From Nanobdellota archaeon (lineage in GTDB: Archaea; Nanoarchaeota; Nanoarchaeia; Parvarchaeales; Parvarchaeaceae): 35,788 nt of DNA. Each line of letters opens with the position of its first letter. Position 1 is the first letter of the stretch. Location: the NCBI GenBank assembly GCA_021834945.1, contig JAKBRA010000003.1:1-35788 (forward strand), written 5' to 3'. The notes under the pieces were generated by a model. The model did not search any database. It had not been told where the DNA came from and worked only from the letters and a program-made list of their open reading frames with translations. Position numbers and translations under genes: made by a program. Positions 1-8,080 of the stretch are shown here, in pieces.

Positions 1-875
1 TAGGTAGTTTTCATGGAATAAACCTTTCCATTGGTTAAGGTAAAATTAACGTACTGCCCCGGCTTGACATTGAGATCAGACAAGGCCTGCTGCTCCGAAT
101 AGAACTGGTGGCCGTTTATTTCTGAAACCGTGGAATTTACCGGTAAAGAAACTAGGCTGGCAGGGCTGTTATTTACAACCGTTGAAACATCTAGGTAATA
201 CGGGGAATATGAAACTAAATTAGCTGAAATCATAAAATGGGAAAGCAAAAGATATGCTCCTAAAAATATGAAGCCTAAAACAACGTTTGTAAAAGCGCCT
301 GCGGCAAATATTCTCAAACGATCCATTCTCTTCGCTTTTATAACTTTCTTTTCATCCGGTTCTACAAACGCCAGAGGAAGAACTCCAAATAGGAAGCCGA
401 AACCAGTAGATTTTATTTTTATGTTTTTTGAAAGTGCAACTACGCCGTGAGAAGCTTCATGCAAAGCTGCCAATACGATTACAGCTATTAGTATGTAAAG
501 TATGGGAACTCCTATTAAAACAGGTATTCCTCCTACAGAGATTGAAACGGGAAACAGTGGTGCTACAGCTGGAAAAGTGGTTGTTGGGCTTGTTATCATA
601 AGATAAAGGTAAGGCAGGAAAAGGTATAACACAAAGCCTATGCCTGCAAGTGCAACGAAAACTCCTATCGTTGAATAGATGTTTACTAGCCGTTTAAACC
701 TTGCTAGCCTCTTCATTGCTTTTAATCCTATCTTTGTTTTGTAAAGAAAAACGACCTTTCCTTCTACATCAAACTTTTTTCTCTCTATAATTACAAATAA
801 TCCGAATATTACAAGTATTATAATCGTTAAAAGCAAATTATCTCCATTTGCTAAGAGCACACTTAAAACTGACAT
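1..875 (-). CDS. Site-2 protease family (M50) membrane metalloprotease, C-terminus cut off
   Basis: The reading frame starts at an ATG at 875 and is still open at the window edge, so about 291 N-terminal residues are visible. A hydrophobic N-terminal segment (residues 13-30) is followed by a basic stretch, a second membrane block (about 68-95) and a third (about 115-138) that runs into the zinc motif HEASH (H139, E140, H143). After another hydrophobic segment (about 182-200) comes a PDZ-like extracytoplasmic region (about 215-285). This order matches S2P proteins, which cleave membrane-anchored substrates within the bilayer. The second metal-binding motif (LDG/NxxPxxxLDG) should lie beyond the window and cannot be checked. 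It begins 7 nt after the L40e stop, so the two are probably co-transcribed. Family assignment is firm; the substrate is unknown. Confidence 0.85.
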   Translation of the reverse strand, partial: MSVLSVLLANGDNLLLTIIILVIFGLFVIIERKKFDVEGKVVFLYKTKIGLKAMKRLARFKRLVNIYSTIGVFVALAGIGFVLYLFLPYLYLMITSPTTTFPAVAPLFPVSISVGGIPVLIGVPILYILIAVIVLAALHEASHGVVALSKNIKIKSTGFGFLFGVLPLAFVEPDEKKVIKAKRMDRLRIFAAGAFTNVVLGFIFLGAYLLLSHFMISANLVSYSPYYLDVSTVVNNSPASLVSLPVNSTVSEINGHQFYSEQQALSDLNVKPGQYVNFTLTNGKVYSMKTT

Positions 876-882
876 TATATAC

Positions 883-1071
883 TTACACCTTTAACTTTCT
901 TAACTCTTTGTGTTTAGGCCTCAATGCCGAAGAACCGCAGTTCCTACACCTTACTTCATTCCTTCTAAGAACTTTCTGGCTGGAAACGCGTATCTTTGCA
1001 TTGCAGTTTCTACATACGTATACGTTATAGAACAGTCTGCTATCAGCAACCGGATTTGATCTCTCTGCCAT
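883..1071 (-). CDS. rpl40e: Large ribosomal subunit protein eL40 (L40e)
   Basis: This 62-residue basic protein carries two CxxC pairs (C20/C23 in VCRNC and a second pair in VRCRNC about 20 residues later) that form the single zinc site of L40e. They are followed by the conserved LRPKHKE tail typical of the archaeal and eukaryotic family. It is a component of the large ribosomal subunit. The length is close to the usual archaeal L40e (about 50-60 aa), with a slightly longer N-terminus. A TATA box lies 26-28 nt upstream of the ATG, so the mRNA is probably leaderless. The gene is divergent from the RNase P p30-like gene and is followed after 7 nt by the site-2 protease. Confidence 0.92.
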   Translation of the reverse strand: MAERSNPVADSRLFYNVYVCRNCNAKIRVSSQKVLRRNEVRCRNCGSSALRPKHKELRKLKV

Positions 1072-1093
1072 AATCTTATAGGTTTCTATTTAC

Positions 1094-1104
1094 TTATATA
1101 TAAA
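1094..1104 (-). promoter_or_regulatory. TATA box of L40e
   Basis: TTATATATAAA lies with its centre about 28 nt from the L40e start codon at 1071. This is the spacing expected for a leaderless archaeal promoter. A weaker plus-strand box (TTTTATTT, 1106-1113) lies 26 nt before the divergent gene at 1135, so the two promoters are packed side by side in 63 nt. Confidence 0.6.
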
Positions 1105-1134
1105 GTTTTATTTAGTGCATAATTAGTATAGTTA

Positions 1135-1635
1135 ATGAAAATTGACGTTATAAGAAAAGATTCAAAAGAGATTGTAGAAAAACTGAAAGGCCTTGGCTTT
1201 GAAGGGATATTACTTCTAAAAGACCAGAGTATAAAAGACATTACAAAAGAGGAAACAACTGAATTTAAAGCTTATTCTGGAAAAGACTATGATTTTGTCA
1301 TCAGAAAAGGAAAGGCAAAGTTCATATATGATTTAGAGGTTAACGGCTTTCTTCTGAACAAAGGACTGTGCAGCAAGTTAAAGGAAAATGGCATGACAGT
1401 TATATTCAGCTTTTCGGCGCTTGAAAAAAGTGAAAACATGTTTAAAGTTTACAAGAACTTGTTGATAAACGGAAAACTTTGCAACGATTATGGCATAAAC
1501 TGCTTGTATTCCTCCGGATCCGAAAGTACAAATGACATAAAGTCTTTTTTCCAGCTTTGTGCATTTGCGGAGGAATTTGGTTATAACTACAAGAACATGA
1601 TTAAAAGCATGAAAACTGTAGCGGAATTAACTTAA
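1135..1635 (+). CDS. Probable RNase P protein component 3 (Rpp30), divergent
   Basis: The 166-residue soluble protein resembles the archaeal RNase P subunit p30, a PHP-like TIM-barrel protein that helps process tRNA 5' ends. The best matching parts are a central block with NGFLLNKGLCSKLKENGMTV-like spacing followed by FSFSAL, then KVYKNLLINGKLCNDYGI, and a C-terminal SSGSEST-N-DI-SFF segment corresponding to the family's SGA-x-D-x-RSPxDL region near the end of the barrel. It is shorter than usual (about 200-240 aa) and the sequence is degenerate, so a structure-based search is needed to be certain. It is leaderless by position, divergent from L40e and 6 nt ahead of the permease gene. Confidence 0.55.
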   Translation: MKIDVIRKDSKEIVEKLKGLGFEGILLLKDQSIKDITKEETTEFKAYSGKDYDFVIRKGKAKFIYDLEVNGFLLNKGLCSKLKENGMTVIFSFSALEKSENMFKVYKNLLINGKLCNDYGINCLYSSGSESTNDIKSFFQLCAFAEEFGYNYKNMIKSMKTVAELT

Positions 1636-1641
1636 TCAAAT

Positions 1642-2733
1642 ATGCTGAAAAACAGGGGAAACACTGTTAGAATATCAATTTATGCTATAGTTATACTTTT
1701 GTCGGCATACTTGATATTTTCCGGAAAAGTTGAATTAGATCCAGTCTATACACGAGCCTTCGTAATAATAACCTCTCTTATAATAGCAAACACTGGAATA
1801 CTTGCATCCAGGGAAATAGATGTCATTGCTGCAAAAATGACGAAAAAATTCAAAAGCATTAAAAGAATATCCATGTTGTTAGTTGCAATAACCTTTCTTG
1901 TATCAATTGCAATGACAAATGATGCCTCTCTTTTGATACTTGTGCCCATAACCGTAGAAATAGGGATAATATCCAGAAAGAGCCTCCTAAACACCATAAT
2001 AATGCAAATTATTGCTGCAAATGTAGGTTCAATGCTTACCCCTTTCGGCAACCCACAAAACATAATAATATTCTTACGTTACCACCTGACTGCTACCAAT
2101 TTTATTGCAGGGGCATTTCCAGCATTTGCAATATCAACCATTCTTCTTTTTACATTCACTTTCTTCCTAGTAAAGGATGGCAAATTAAAAACAAATTACA
2201 AGGCAAAGAAACCGCATATGCCGCTTTTTTACTCATCACTTTTTATCTTTGTAATAGATGTTATCGGCATGCTTTTAAGTTATAGTGAATATTTTTTTCT
2301 AGCTATGATTGCCTTTTCAATACTTATACTTGCATTTGTAAGAATCCCCGGTTCAAAAAGGCTTGGAACTCTCAGCAGGATAGATATACTTCTTATACTT
2401 ATTTTCTTTATAGTTTTCATGATATTCGGCTCCCTAAGCTCCGTAATTCCGCTGCCTAAAAACAGCTCCTTTTTGTATCAGTTTATATACGCTATTTTAA
2501 TCTCCCAAGTCATAAGCAACGTACCCGCTTCTGTTTTACTGAAAACATTTAATTTTATACCATTGTTATGGGGAGTTAATATAGGTGGAAACGGTAGTGT
2601 TATTGCTTCGCTTGCAAATGTTATAGGGCTTAGACAAACAAAAGACAAACGAAAATATACTTTATTTCTAAAAACTTCCTTTCTTTTCTTGATTATTAAT
2701 GCTGCTATAGCTGCGATTATCATTTCTTTGTGA
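1642..2733 (+). CDS. ArsB/CitM (SLC13/NhaD-like) family permease
   Basis: A 363-residue integral membrane protein with about ten hydrophobic segments. Its signatures match the ion transporter superfamily: NDASLLILVPIT in the first half (compare NDAT-LLLTPI), MLTPFGNPQNI in the first re-entrant loop (compare GDPPNI), SNVPASVLL in the second half, and GVNIGGNGSVIASLANVI near the C-terminus (compare GGNLTLIGSLAN). The two inverted-repeat halves are therefore both present. Members move arsenite, dicarboxylates or sodium/protons; the substrate cannot be read from the sequence. It is at the short end for the family (about 400-430 aa), as is common in reduced genomes. It follows the p30-like gene by 6 nt and probably shares its transcript. 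Confidence 0.8.
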   Translation: MLKNRGNTVRISIYAIVILLSAYLIFSGKVELDPVYTRAFVIITSLIIANTGILASREIDVIAAKMTKKFKSIKRISMLLVAITFLVSIAMTNDASLLILVPITVEIGIISRKSLLNTIIMQIIAANVGSMLTPFGNPQNIIIFLRYHLTATNFIAGAFPAFAISTILLFTFTFFLVKDGKLKTNYKAKKPHMPLFYSSLFIFVIDVIGMLLSYSEYFFLAMIAFSILILAFVRIPGSKRLGTLSRIDILLILIFFIVFMIFGSLSSVIPLPKNSSFLYQFIYAILISQVISNVPASVLLKTFNFIPLLWGVNIGGNGSVIASLANVIGLRQTKDKRKYTLFLKTSFLFLIINAAIAAIIISL

Positions 2734-2767
2734 TTTATTTTTGCTTAAATAGGACATTAAAAATAAA

Positions 2768-2840
2768 TGGGCCCGAAGGGATTCGAACCCTTGGTCTTCT
2801 GCACGTCAAGCAGACGTCATAACCGCTGGACCACGGGCCC
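2768..2840 (-). tRNA. tRNA-Val(GAC)
   Basis: The minus strand folds into a canonical 73-nt cloverleaf. The acceptor is GGGCCCG/CGGGCCC, the anticodon stem TCTGC/GCAGA encloses the loop TTGACGT (anticodon GAC), the variable loop is AGACC, the T-stem is AAGGG/CCCTT with loop TTCGAAT, and the discriminator is A73. GAC reads GUC/GUU valine codons. CCA is not encoded. There is no intron. Confidence 0.95.
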
Positions 2841-2862
2841 ATAATTACTAACAACTGCAGAT

Positions 2863-2874
2863 AAAATATAAAAG
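2863..2874 (-). promoter_or_regulatory. TATA box of tRNA-Val
   Basis: On the minus strand this reads CTTTTATATTTT, centred 28 nt upstream of the mature tRNA-Val 5' end. That is the usual place for the archaeal promoter driving a tRNA gene. Confidence 0.6.
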
Positions 2875-2927
2875 CTTATTTAAAATGAAATAAAAAAGCT
2901 TTTATTGATAAATTATAATATTTCCAT

Positions 2928-4220
2928 ATGAATTACGATTTGAATTATGTAAAAGACCATAGGGATGAACTTGTGTCATCTATAAAGAAGAGATTTTTAA
3001 CGCCACCTATAGAAAATCCTGTTGACAGGTTGATTGAATTAAACGAACTTATAAAAAAGACAAGAAGCAGCGTAGATGAGCTAAGACATAAAAGAAATAC
3101 TATAAGTAGAGAATTCGCTGAAAACAAAGGAAACGCAGGGGAAAAGGAAAATGAAAGGAAAAACGTGAGAGAGATAATGCAGCAGATAAAATCTATGGAG
3201 GATGACATAGCAAAATACGAAGAAGAAGCAAAAAACCTGTTTTTATGGCTGCCTAATGTAGTTAGCCCTGACGCTCCCGAAGGAAAGGATGACAATGACA
3301 ACGTTGAAATAAGGAAATTCGGAGAAATTAAAAAGAGGGACTTTGAAACTAAAAATCACATTGACCTAGGACAGGAAAGAAAACTTTTAGACGTTGAGAA
3401 GGCGGCAAAGATCGCAGGAAGTAGGTTTGTATTCATAAGAGGAAAACTAGTACAATTGGAGCTTGCACTGGAAATGTATTCTATCCAAAAAATAGCCTCA
3501 AAGGGTTATACACCAATTATTCCACCGTTTATGATAAGAAGAGATATATACGGCGGGATAGCGCATATGGCAACATTTGAAGATGCTCTTTACAAAGTTA
3601 CAGGTGTAGAAGAAGAAGGTGAAGAGGAGCGTTTTCTTATCTCTACAACAGAACATCCGATGATCGCGCAGTATTCAAATGAAGTAATACCAGAAGAAGA
3701 GCTTCCTATAAAGATGGTAGGAGTAAGCCCTGCCTTCAGAAAAGAAGCAGGAGCACATGGGAAAGACACAAAAGGGATATTTAGGCTGCACCAATTTGAC
3801 CAGACTGAACAGATAGTGCTGTGCAAGCCTGAAGACTCAAAACGCTTCCACGAAGAAATGCTGAACAATATAGAAGAGATATGGAAAGAGCTAAACATAC
3901 CTTATAGGGTAGTAAGTTGCTCTACCGGAGATATGGGTGTAAGAGATGTAAAGCAATATGACATAGAAGCTTATCTTTACTCGCAGGAGAAATATAGAGA
4001 GGTAGGCTCATTTGACAATACCACTGATTGGATATCTAGAAGATTAAATATAAAATATGTGGATAGAAAAGGAAACAAGGATTATGTTTACACTTTGGAT
4101 GGGACAGGACTGCCAATGCAAAGAACGATGATAGCAATAATTGACACTTACCAGCAAAAAGATGGAACCATAATTATTCCAGAGGTACTCAGGAAATACA
4201 CTGGTTTCAGCGAAATTTAG
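2928..4220 (+). CDS. serS: Seryl-tRNA synthetase (class II, standard type)
   Basis: This 430-residue enzyme charges tRNA-Ser. An N-terminal antiparallel coiled-coil arm (about 30-110, highly charged) binds the long variable arm of tRNA-Ser. The class II catalytic domain follows, with the motif 2 region FRKEAGAHGKDTKGIFRLHQFD and the motif 3 region LDGTGLPMQRTMIAII, plus the archaeal-style ISTTEHP in place of the bacterial TAE motif. The C-terminal IIIPEVLRKYTGF is also typical. It is the standard archaeal/bacterial type, not the methanogen-specific SerRS, because the long coiled-coil arm is present. The ATG at 2928 has a weak TATA-like stretch (about 2898-2907) 26 nt upstream, which fits a leaderless message. 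Length and motifs are complete. Confidence 0.96.
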   Translation: MNYDLNYVKDHRDELVSSIKKRFLTPPIENPVDRLIELNELIKKTRSSVDELRHKRNTISREFAENKGNAGEKENERKNVREIMQQIKSMEDDIAKYEEEAKNLFLWLPNVVSPDAPEGKDDNDNVEIRKFGEIKKRDFETKNHIDLGQERKLLDVEKAAKIAGSRFVFIRGKLVQLELALEMYSIQKIASKGYTPIIPPFMIRRDIYGGIAHMATFEDALYKVTGVEEEGEEERFLISTTEHPMIAQYSNEVIPEEELPIKMVGVSPAFRKEAGAHGKDTKGIFRLHQFDQTEQIVLCKPEDSKRFHEEMLNNIEEIWKELNIPYRVVSCSTGDMGVRDVKQYDIEAYLYSQEKYREVGSFDNTTDWISRRLNIKYVDRKGNKDYVYTLDGTGLPMQRTMIAIIDTYQQKDGTIIIPEVLRKYTGFSEI

Positions 4221-4242
4221 TAATACCATAGTAATACTCACC

Positions 4243-4256
4243 TTTAATTTATAAAA
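4243..4256 (+). promoter_or_regulatory. TATA box upstream of the double phosphoesterase gene
   Basis: TTTAATTTATAAAA is centred about 43 nt upstream of the ATG at 4293. A start site about 26 nt further on (about 4276) would give a short leader carrying the G-rich ribosome binding site at 4277-4286. Confidence 0.45.
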
Positions 4257-4276
4257 GGAAAAATCCATTTATTATC

Positions 4277-4286
4277 AAGGGGGGGT
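4277..4286 (+). promoter_or_regulatory. G-rich ribosome binding site
   Basis: AAGGGGGGGT, with seven consecutive G, sits 6 nt before the ATG at 4293. It can pair imperfectly with the CCUCC of 16S rRNA. It stands out because most genes here have no such element. Confidence 0.5.
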
Positions 4287-4292
4287 AATATT

Positions 4293-6473
4293 ATGGGAAA
4301 TAAATCACTTGAGGAAATAATAAAACCAAATGATGCTTCTGATTCGAAATTAAGGCTTCTTGTAATGTCAGAATTAGAGCTTGCAACTAAATTAAGTAGC
4401 AAAGATGTATTAAACAATCTCGGCCAGATGATAAAGAGCTATGAAGGAAAAATCGATGGAATAGTGATAAATGGAGGGTTGGCATACATTCCTGATAAAT
4501 ACAGTAGATTAAGGGGAGAAAGGCTGGATTTAGTAGAGGACAGACTAAAGGAAAAATACGGAGAAGAAGTGTACAATGAAGTAAAACGCGGCAAAAATGA
4601 TTCAGATTCGGTTGACGACTTGACAGAGGCTGCAAGGCTTGCAAAGATACAGATGAAAAGCATAGCTTACGAGGCAAGGAAAAAGAATATACCTATATAC
4701 TACATCTACGGCGTTACCGATTACAAGAATGTAAAGATGATCATAGAAGCACTTGAAAGGCTGAGCAGAAGAAACAATAAGGAAGAAGAAAAGCTAAAGG
4801 TAAATAAGAAAAACAAAAAGCAGAATAAACTTGAGAACAAAATGCCTGATGAGATAGAAAGAATAATGTCAATAATACCCGAAAGCTACAAATTCAAGGC
4901 TTCCCAGTGGAAGACCTCTGATAAAAAAGGAATAAAAGACAAAGCAAATGACATTTACTTGCACTTGATTAATATGGTACTAAATGACGGTAAAAACGAG
5001 GATAATATAAAGGTTTACAAAAGATTTGAAAACTTCTTGGGGGAGAAGGAAGATAACAATCCTGATGCAGAGATATTGATAAACGGTTTAAAGGTAAAGG
5101 TTTTCCACGCAATAAATGCGCTTACTGCAGGATTAAACGAGGGAAAACCAAGCGATAGAAATATAAACATGATAGTAGACTACGCTAACCTTGATGCGCA
5201 GTATGGAAGACTTGCAGATATTTACATAACAGGTAGAGGATCCGCTACTGAATTCACTGCTTTGGATTACCAAAGCAGAAAAGACCCTGTATTGATATTA
5301 AACCAAGGGCCGCTAATGGATATAGACCGGCAGTTCAAACTAAGAGCCAGCCTTAACAAGACTGACGTGGCAAAAAGACTGTCGCAGTTTGAAGACAGCG
5401 GAATATCTTTATTATCGGTTTACAACGACAAAAGCGTTGAAATAGAGCATATTGATTTGGGAGGGATTAAAAAGGGTATAAACCCGTACAAAATAAACAA
5501 AGAGAAGACAAAGGGATCATTGTATGAAATGGTACAGATATCGGATTGGCATGTTGGAAATGCTGCATCAGATTATGAAGCAATGGAGAAAGTCCCAGAA
5601 ATAATAAACAAAAGCCAAGTGCCTAAAGACAAAAGAATTTTATTTATAGGCGGGGACATGGTAGACGGCGGAAATGACAAGGCACAGAGGACAAAAATGT
5701 CTTTGCCAAGAGCTCCTAGCCCGGAGGAATTCTTAGGAAAGCTTGAGGACATACTAAATGACACTGACAAGGATAGAGCAAAAGACAATTTCGTGTCGGA
5801 ATTGCATAAGGTTGTTTACGGCAATTCAGACATTGACCTTGGTCAGCAGGAAAAAAGACTTGATAAGTACCTTAGACCTTTGGGGCCATTGTTTGAAAAA
5901 GCCTATGTGGTAGGAGGAAACCACTTTGAAAGAGCTACTGGAAACGGAAGTGAAGGCAGAATGATAGGGCCAAAACTTGAAAACAGCGGAACTAAAGAAG
6001 TAGTTTACGTAGATGATTATCTTTTGAGAGGAGAAACGCCGTATCTTGACAGTTATGGACTACTGCAGTTGCACAGTGCAGGTTATAGGGGTGGAGTAGA
6101 CGCAAGAACCTCCCTTATGAATACAGTAAAGAATACTGGAAAAGACCTAGTTGACATAGCAATGGCAGGTGACTGTCATGAACCGGGCATAAAATTTGCA
6201 TTGAAAAAGAAAGATGAAGAATGGAAAACTATGGCAGCAATTACTGTGCCTGCTCTAGAGAATGAAACATTTTTTGAGAGTTACATAATACACAAACCTA
6301 ACTATACGAAGGGGATAAGCGAACTTTACATACCAACAGATACAACTGTAGGAACTTCATACTTAAAATATAAGTTAATACCATTGCAGGGCATAAGAAC
6401 CGCTATTCAGGCAGAGGGTGGGTCCAGATATACTCGTTTGCTTGACAACCTTCTTAAAAAGTTCGGAAACTGA
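4293..6473 (+). CDS. Tandem calcineurin-like metallophosphoesterase with a degenerate N-terminal copy
   Basis: A 726-residue protein. The C-terminal half (about 405-700) holds a recognisable metallophosphoesterase metal centre: D418-W-H420, G-G-D455-x-x-D458, G-N543-H544, H594 in LHSAG, and G-D627-C-H629 where most family members have GHxH. The N-terminal half (about 18-390) shows the same order of structural elements but lost its ligands: SELEL (26-30) in place of DxH, NGGLAY (60-65) in place of GDxxD, GVTD (140-143) in place of GNHD, and GRGS (314-317) in place of GHxH, while an HA at 272-273 lines up with H594. A lysine/asparagine-rich linker (about 160-185) interrupts the dead half. Substrate is unknown; nucleic acid or nucleotide phosphoesters are plausible because a DHH phosphoesterase follows 39 nt downstream. 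Confidence 0.8.
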   Translation: MGNKSLEEIIKPNDASDSKLRLLVMSELELATKLSSKDVLNNLGQMIKSYEGKIDGIVINGGLAYIPDKYSRLRGERLDLVEDRLKEKYGEEVYNEVKRGKNDSDSVDDLTEAARLAKIQMKSIAYEARKKNIPIYYIYGVTDYKNVKMIIEALERLSRRNNKEEEKLKVNKKNKKQNKLENKMPDEIERIMSIIPESYKFKASQWKTSDKKGIKDKANDIYLHLINMVLNDGKNEDNIKVYKRFENFLGEKEDNNPDAEILINGLKVKVFHAINALTAGLNEGKPSDRNINMIVDYANLDAQYGRLADIYITGRGSATEFTALDYQSRKDPVLILNQGPLMDIDRQFKLRASLNKTDVAKRLSQFEDSGISLLSVYNDKSVEIEHIDLGGIKKGINPYKINKEKTKGSLYEMVQISDWHVGNAASDYEAMEKVPEIINKSQVPKDKRILFIGGDMVDGGNDKAQRTKMSLPRAPSPEEFLGKLEDILNDTDKDRAKDNFVSELHKVVYGNSDIDLGQQEKRLDKYLRPLGPLFEKAYVVGGNHFERATGNGSEGRMIGPKLENSGTKEVVYVDDYLLRGETPYLDSYGLLQLHSAGYRGGVDARTSLMNTVKNTGKDLVDIAMAGDCHEPGIKFALKKKDEEWKTMAAITVPALENETFFESYIIHKPNYTKGISELYIPTDTTVGTSYLKYKLIPLQGIRTAIQAEGGSRYTRLLDNLLKKFGN

Positions 6474-6512
6474 ATGCAACAAATATTAGTAGTATAACCT
6501 ACAAATATTCTT

Positions 6513-7571
6513 ATGGATGAAGCTAAGAAAGAAGAAAGCATAAAGAGTGTAAGGGATTTTGTGTCGAAAAACAATGATTTTACTGTTTTTTATCACCTTG
6601 ATACCGATGGAATAGTAAGTGCAGCGCTTCTTACCGCCGCACTTAAAAAAATCAACAAAGGAGTTTACTATTACAGGCCTACAAACTATGAAGATTACAA
6701 GGATATGGACATGCAGGAATACAGCAAGAATATAATAGTATGTGACATGCAGATAAGAGAAGACCAGCTGCCTTTGTTCAAGGACAAGAACCTTTGTATA
6801 ATAGATCACCACCAGATAATAAATGCTGATTTACTTGCTTACGCAAACCCTAAGATATGGGGCGATAATACATACACTCCTTGTTCATTATTGGTTTACC
6901 AGATATTCAAGCAGGAAATAAAAGAACTTGACTGGGCATCTGCGATAGGCCTTGTTGGAGATTCGGGGGGAAAGGAAAATTCCGATTTTGTTAAAAAAAC
7001 TGCGGAGAAATATGGAATAAAGATAGGAAAAGATGAATTCATGTATGATAACGACTTCGGGAAGGCTGCTGGAATGATAGGTTCAATGACTACCTTATAT
7101 AATAGAGAAGGAGCAGATGAAGCCTTAGGGATATTAATTAACAGCAATTCCATTTCTGACATTATAAATAACCAAAAACTTGTCTTTGCGGACAAAAAAG
7201 TAAGAGAAGAACTTGAAAAACTAAAAAAGGATTTCAAGGAAAACGCGCAGAAATACGGAAGGATATACTTTTATGAATTGGACCAGAAAAAGAAAAGGTA
7301 TTCCTCTACACTGGTTACAGAGCTCAGCTTTGACAAGGAATACTACGGCAATGTCCTTGTGTTCATGACAAAGATAAATGCAAGGACTATAAGACTGAAT
7401 TTAAGAGCAAACGGGGTAGAGATAAAGCTGCCAGTAATGCTTAACAATATATTCAAAAAAATGAGGGGAGAGGGGGGAGGACATGATAAAGCATCCGGTG
7501 GCTCAATAGATTACAAAGACAAGGAAAAATTCAAGAAGCTGTTTTTGGAAGAAGCTAGTAATCTTAAATAA
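6513..7571 (+). CDS. DHH/DHHA1 family phosphoesterase (RecJ-like)
   Basis: A 352-residue two-domain enzyme of the DHH superfamily, which hydrolyses phosphodiester bonds in single-stranded nucleic acids or small nucleotides using two Mn ions. Visible metal ligands are D30 and D32 in HLDTDG, D78 in VCDMQ, the D98-H99-H100 triad in IIDHHQ, and D150 in LVGDSG. The C-terminal DHHA1 substrate-binding domain has the glycine motif GGGHDKASGG at 321-330. It lacks the extra OB fold of bacterial RecJ and is nearest in build to archaeal RecJ-like/GAN-type proteins or NrnA-like nucleases; those alternatives cannot be separated by eye. An AAATATTA stretch about 26 nt before the ATG fits its own leaderless promoter, yet it follows the phosphoesterase by 39 nt on the same strand. 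Confidence 0.85.
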   Translation: MDEAKKEESIKSVRDFVSKNNDFTVFYHLDTDGIVSAALLTAALKKINKGVYYYRPTNYEDYKDMDMQEYSKNIIVCDMQIREDQLPLFKDKNLCIIDHHQIINADLLAYANPKIWGDNTYTPCSLLVYQIFKQEIKELDWASAIGLVGDSGGKENSDFVKKTAEKYGIKIGKDEFMYDNDFGKAAGMIGSMTTLYNREGADEALGILINSNSISDIINNQKLVFADKKVREELEKLKKDFKENAQKYGRIYFYELDQKKKRYSSTLVTELSFDKEYYGNVLVFMTKINARTIRLNLRANGVEIKLPVMLNNIFKKMRGEGGGHDKASGGSIDYKDKEKFKKLFLEEASNLK

Positions 7572-7841
7572 CTAGAAATCAGGCGCTCTGCTTACCTCTG
7601 AGATACTAAGACTTGCATCTGTAAACGAAGCAAAGGACTCTTCAATCTTTGAAGTTCCCTCCTCTTCGTCTGCTACAAGAGTTATCATTATAACTGTTAA
7701 GCCGAATGCAAGAGGCTGCACTTCCATTTTGTATATTGAACCGTATTTTGAAAGAAACGACTTTATTTTTTCTGAGGTATCATTTAAATCAGAGGAAGTG
7801 TCCTTCGGAAGCGCCTTTATTTTTATAACTACTTTTCCCAT
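7572..7841 (-). CDS. ef1b: Translation elongation factor 1-beta (aEF-1beta)
   Basis: An 89-residue protein beginning MGKVVIKIKALPKD, the hallmark start of archaeal EF-1beta, the guanine-nucleotide exchange factor for aEF-1alpha. The middle PLAFGL and the acidic run DEEEG before the last helix are conserved. The frame stays open upstream to 7907, but that extension overlaps the zinc-ribbon gene and has no family counterpart, so the ATG at 7841 is chosen. It starts 1 nt after the stop of the zinc-ribbon gene, the usual archaeal pairing, and ends immediately next to the convergent DHH gene (stop at 7571). Confidence 0.92.
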   Translation of the reverse strand: MGKVVIKIKALPKDTSSDLNDTSEKIKSFLSKYGSIYKMEVQPLAFGLTVIMITLVADEEEGTSKIEESFASFTDASLSISEVSRAPDF

Positions 7842-7842
7842 A

Positions 7843-8028
7843 TTAAGGCCCCACAAAACCGCATACTTTGCAGGTGTAATTGACTCCTCTTCCCCTGCAT
7901 TTTCCACACCTTGAAATTTTAGTACCGCAGTTTGGACAGTTGAATACCACTGAATCCTCTATTATGGATATGTCTCTTTCACATGATATACAGAAATTCT
8001 TTTCTGTTTCAACCAACTCTTCTGCCAT
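7843..8028 (-). CDS. Small zinc-ribbon RNA-binding protein (HVO_2753-like), EF-1beta partner
   Basis: A 61-residue protein with four CxxC-type knuckles: CISC, CPNC, CGKC and CKVC, giving two zinc sites. It matches the archaeal small zinc-ribbon family commonly encoded just upstream of EF-1beta and thought to act in translation. Its start codon at 8028 lies 27.5 nt from the centre of the symmetric TATA box at 8050-8061, so the transcript is probably leaderless and bicistronic with EF-1beta. Confidence 0.85.
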   Translation of the reverse strand: MAEELVETEKNFCISCERDISIIEDSVVFNCPNCGTKISRCGKCRGRGVNYTCKVCGFVGP

Positions 8029-8049
8029 TTGTTAGTTTATTATCAGATT

Positions 8050-8061
8050 CATATTTATATG
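8050..8061. promoter_or_regulatory. Shared near-palindromic TATA box between zinc-ribbon/EF-1beta and Pth2
   Basis: CATATTTATATG is symmetric except for its two central bases. It sits in the middle of a 52-nt gap between two divergent start codons: 27.5 nt to the minus-strand ATG (8028) and 25.5 nt to the plus-strand ATG (8081). Both distances suit leaderless transcription, and no second TATA box is visible in the gap, so one TBP site probably serves both directions. Confidence 0.6.
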
Positions 8062-8080
8062 TTTCTGTTATAAATAATAT

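Noticed and set aside
2768..2840. Reading the tRNA as tRNA-Asp
   Set aside because: The loop on the tRNA strand is TTGACGT, so the anticodon is GAC (Val), not GTC (Asp).
7842..7907. 22-codon N-terminal extension of EF-1beta
   Set aside because: It lies inside the zinc-ribbon gene and has no counterpart in the family, which begins MGKV at 7841.
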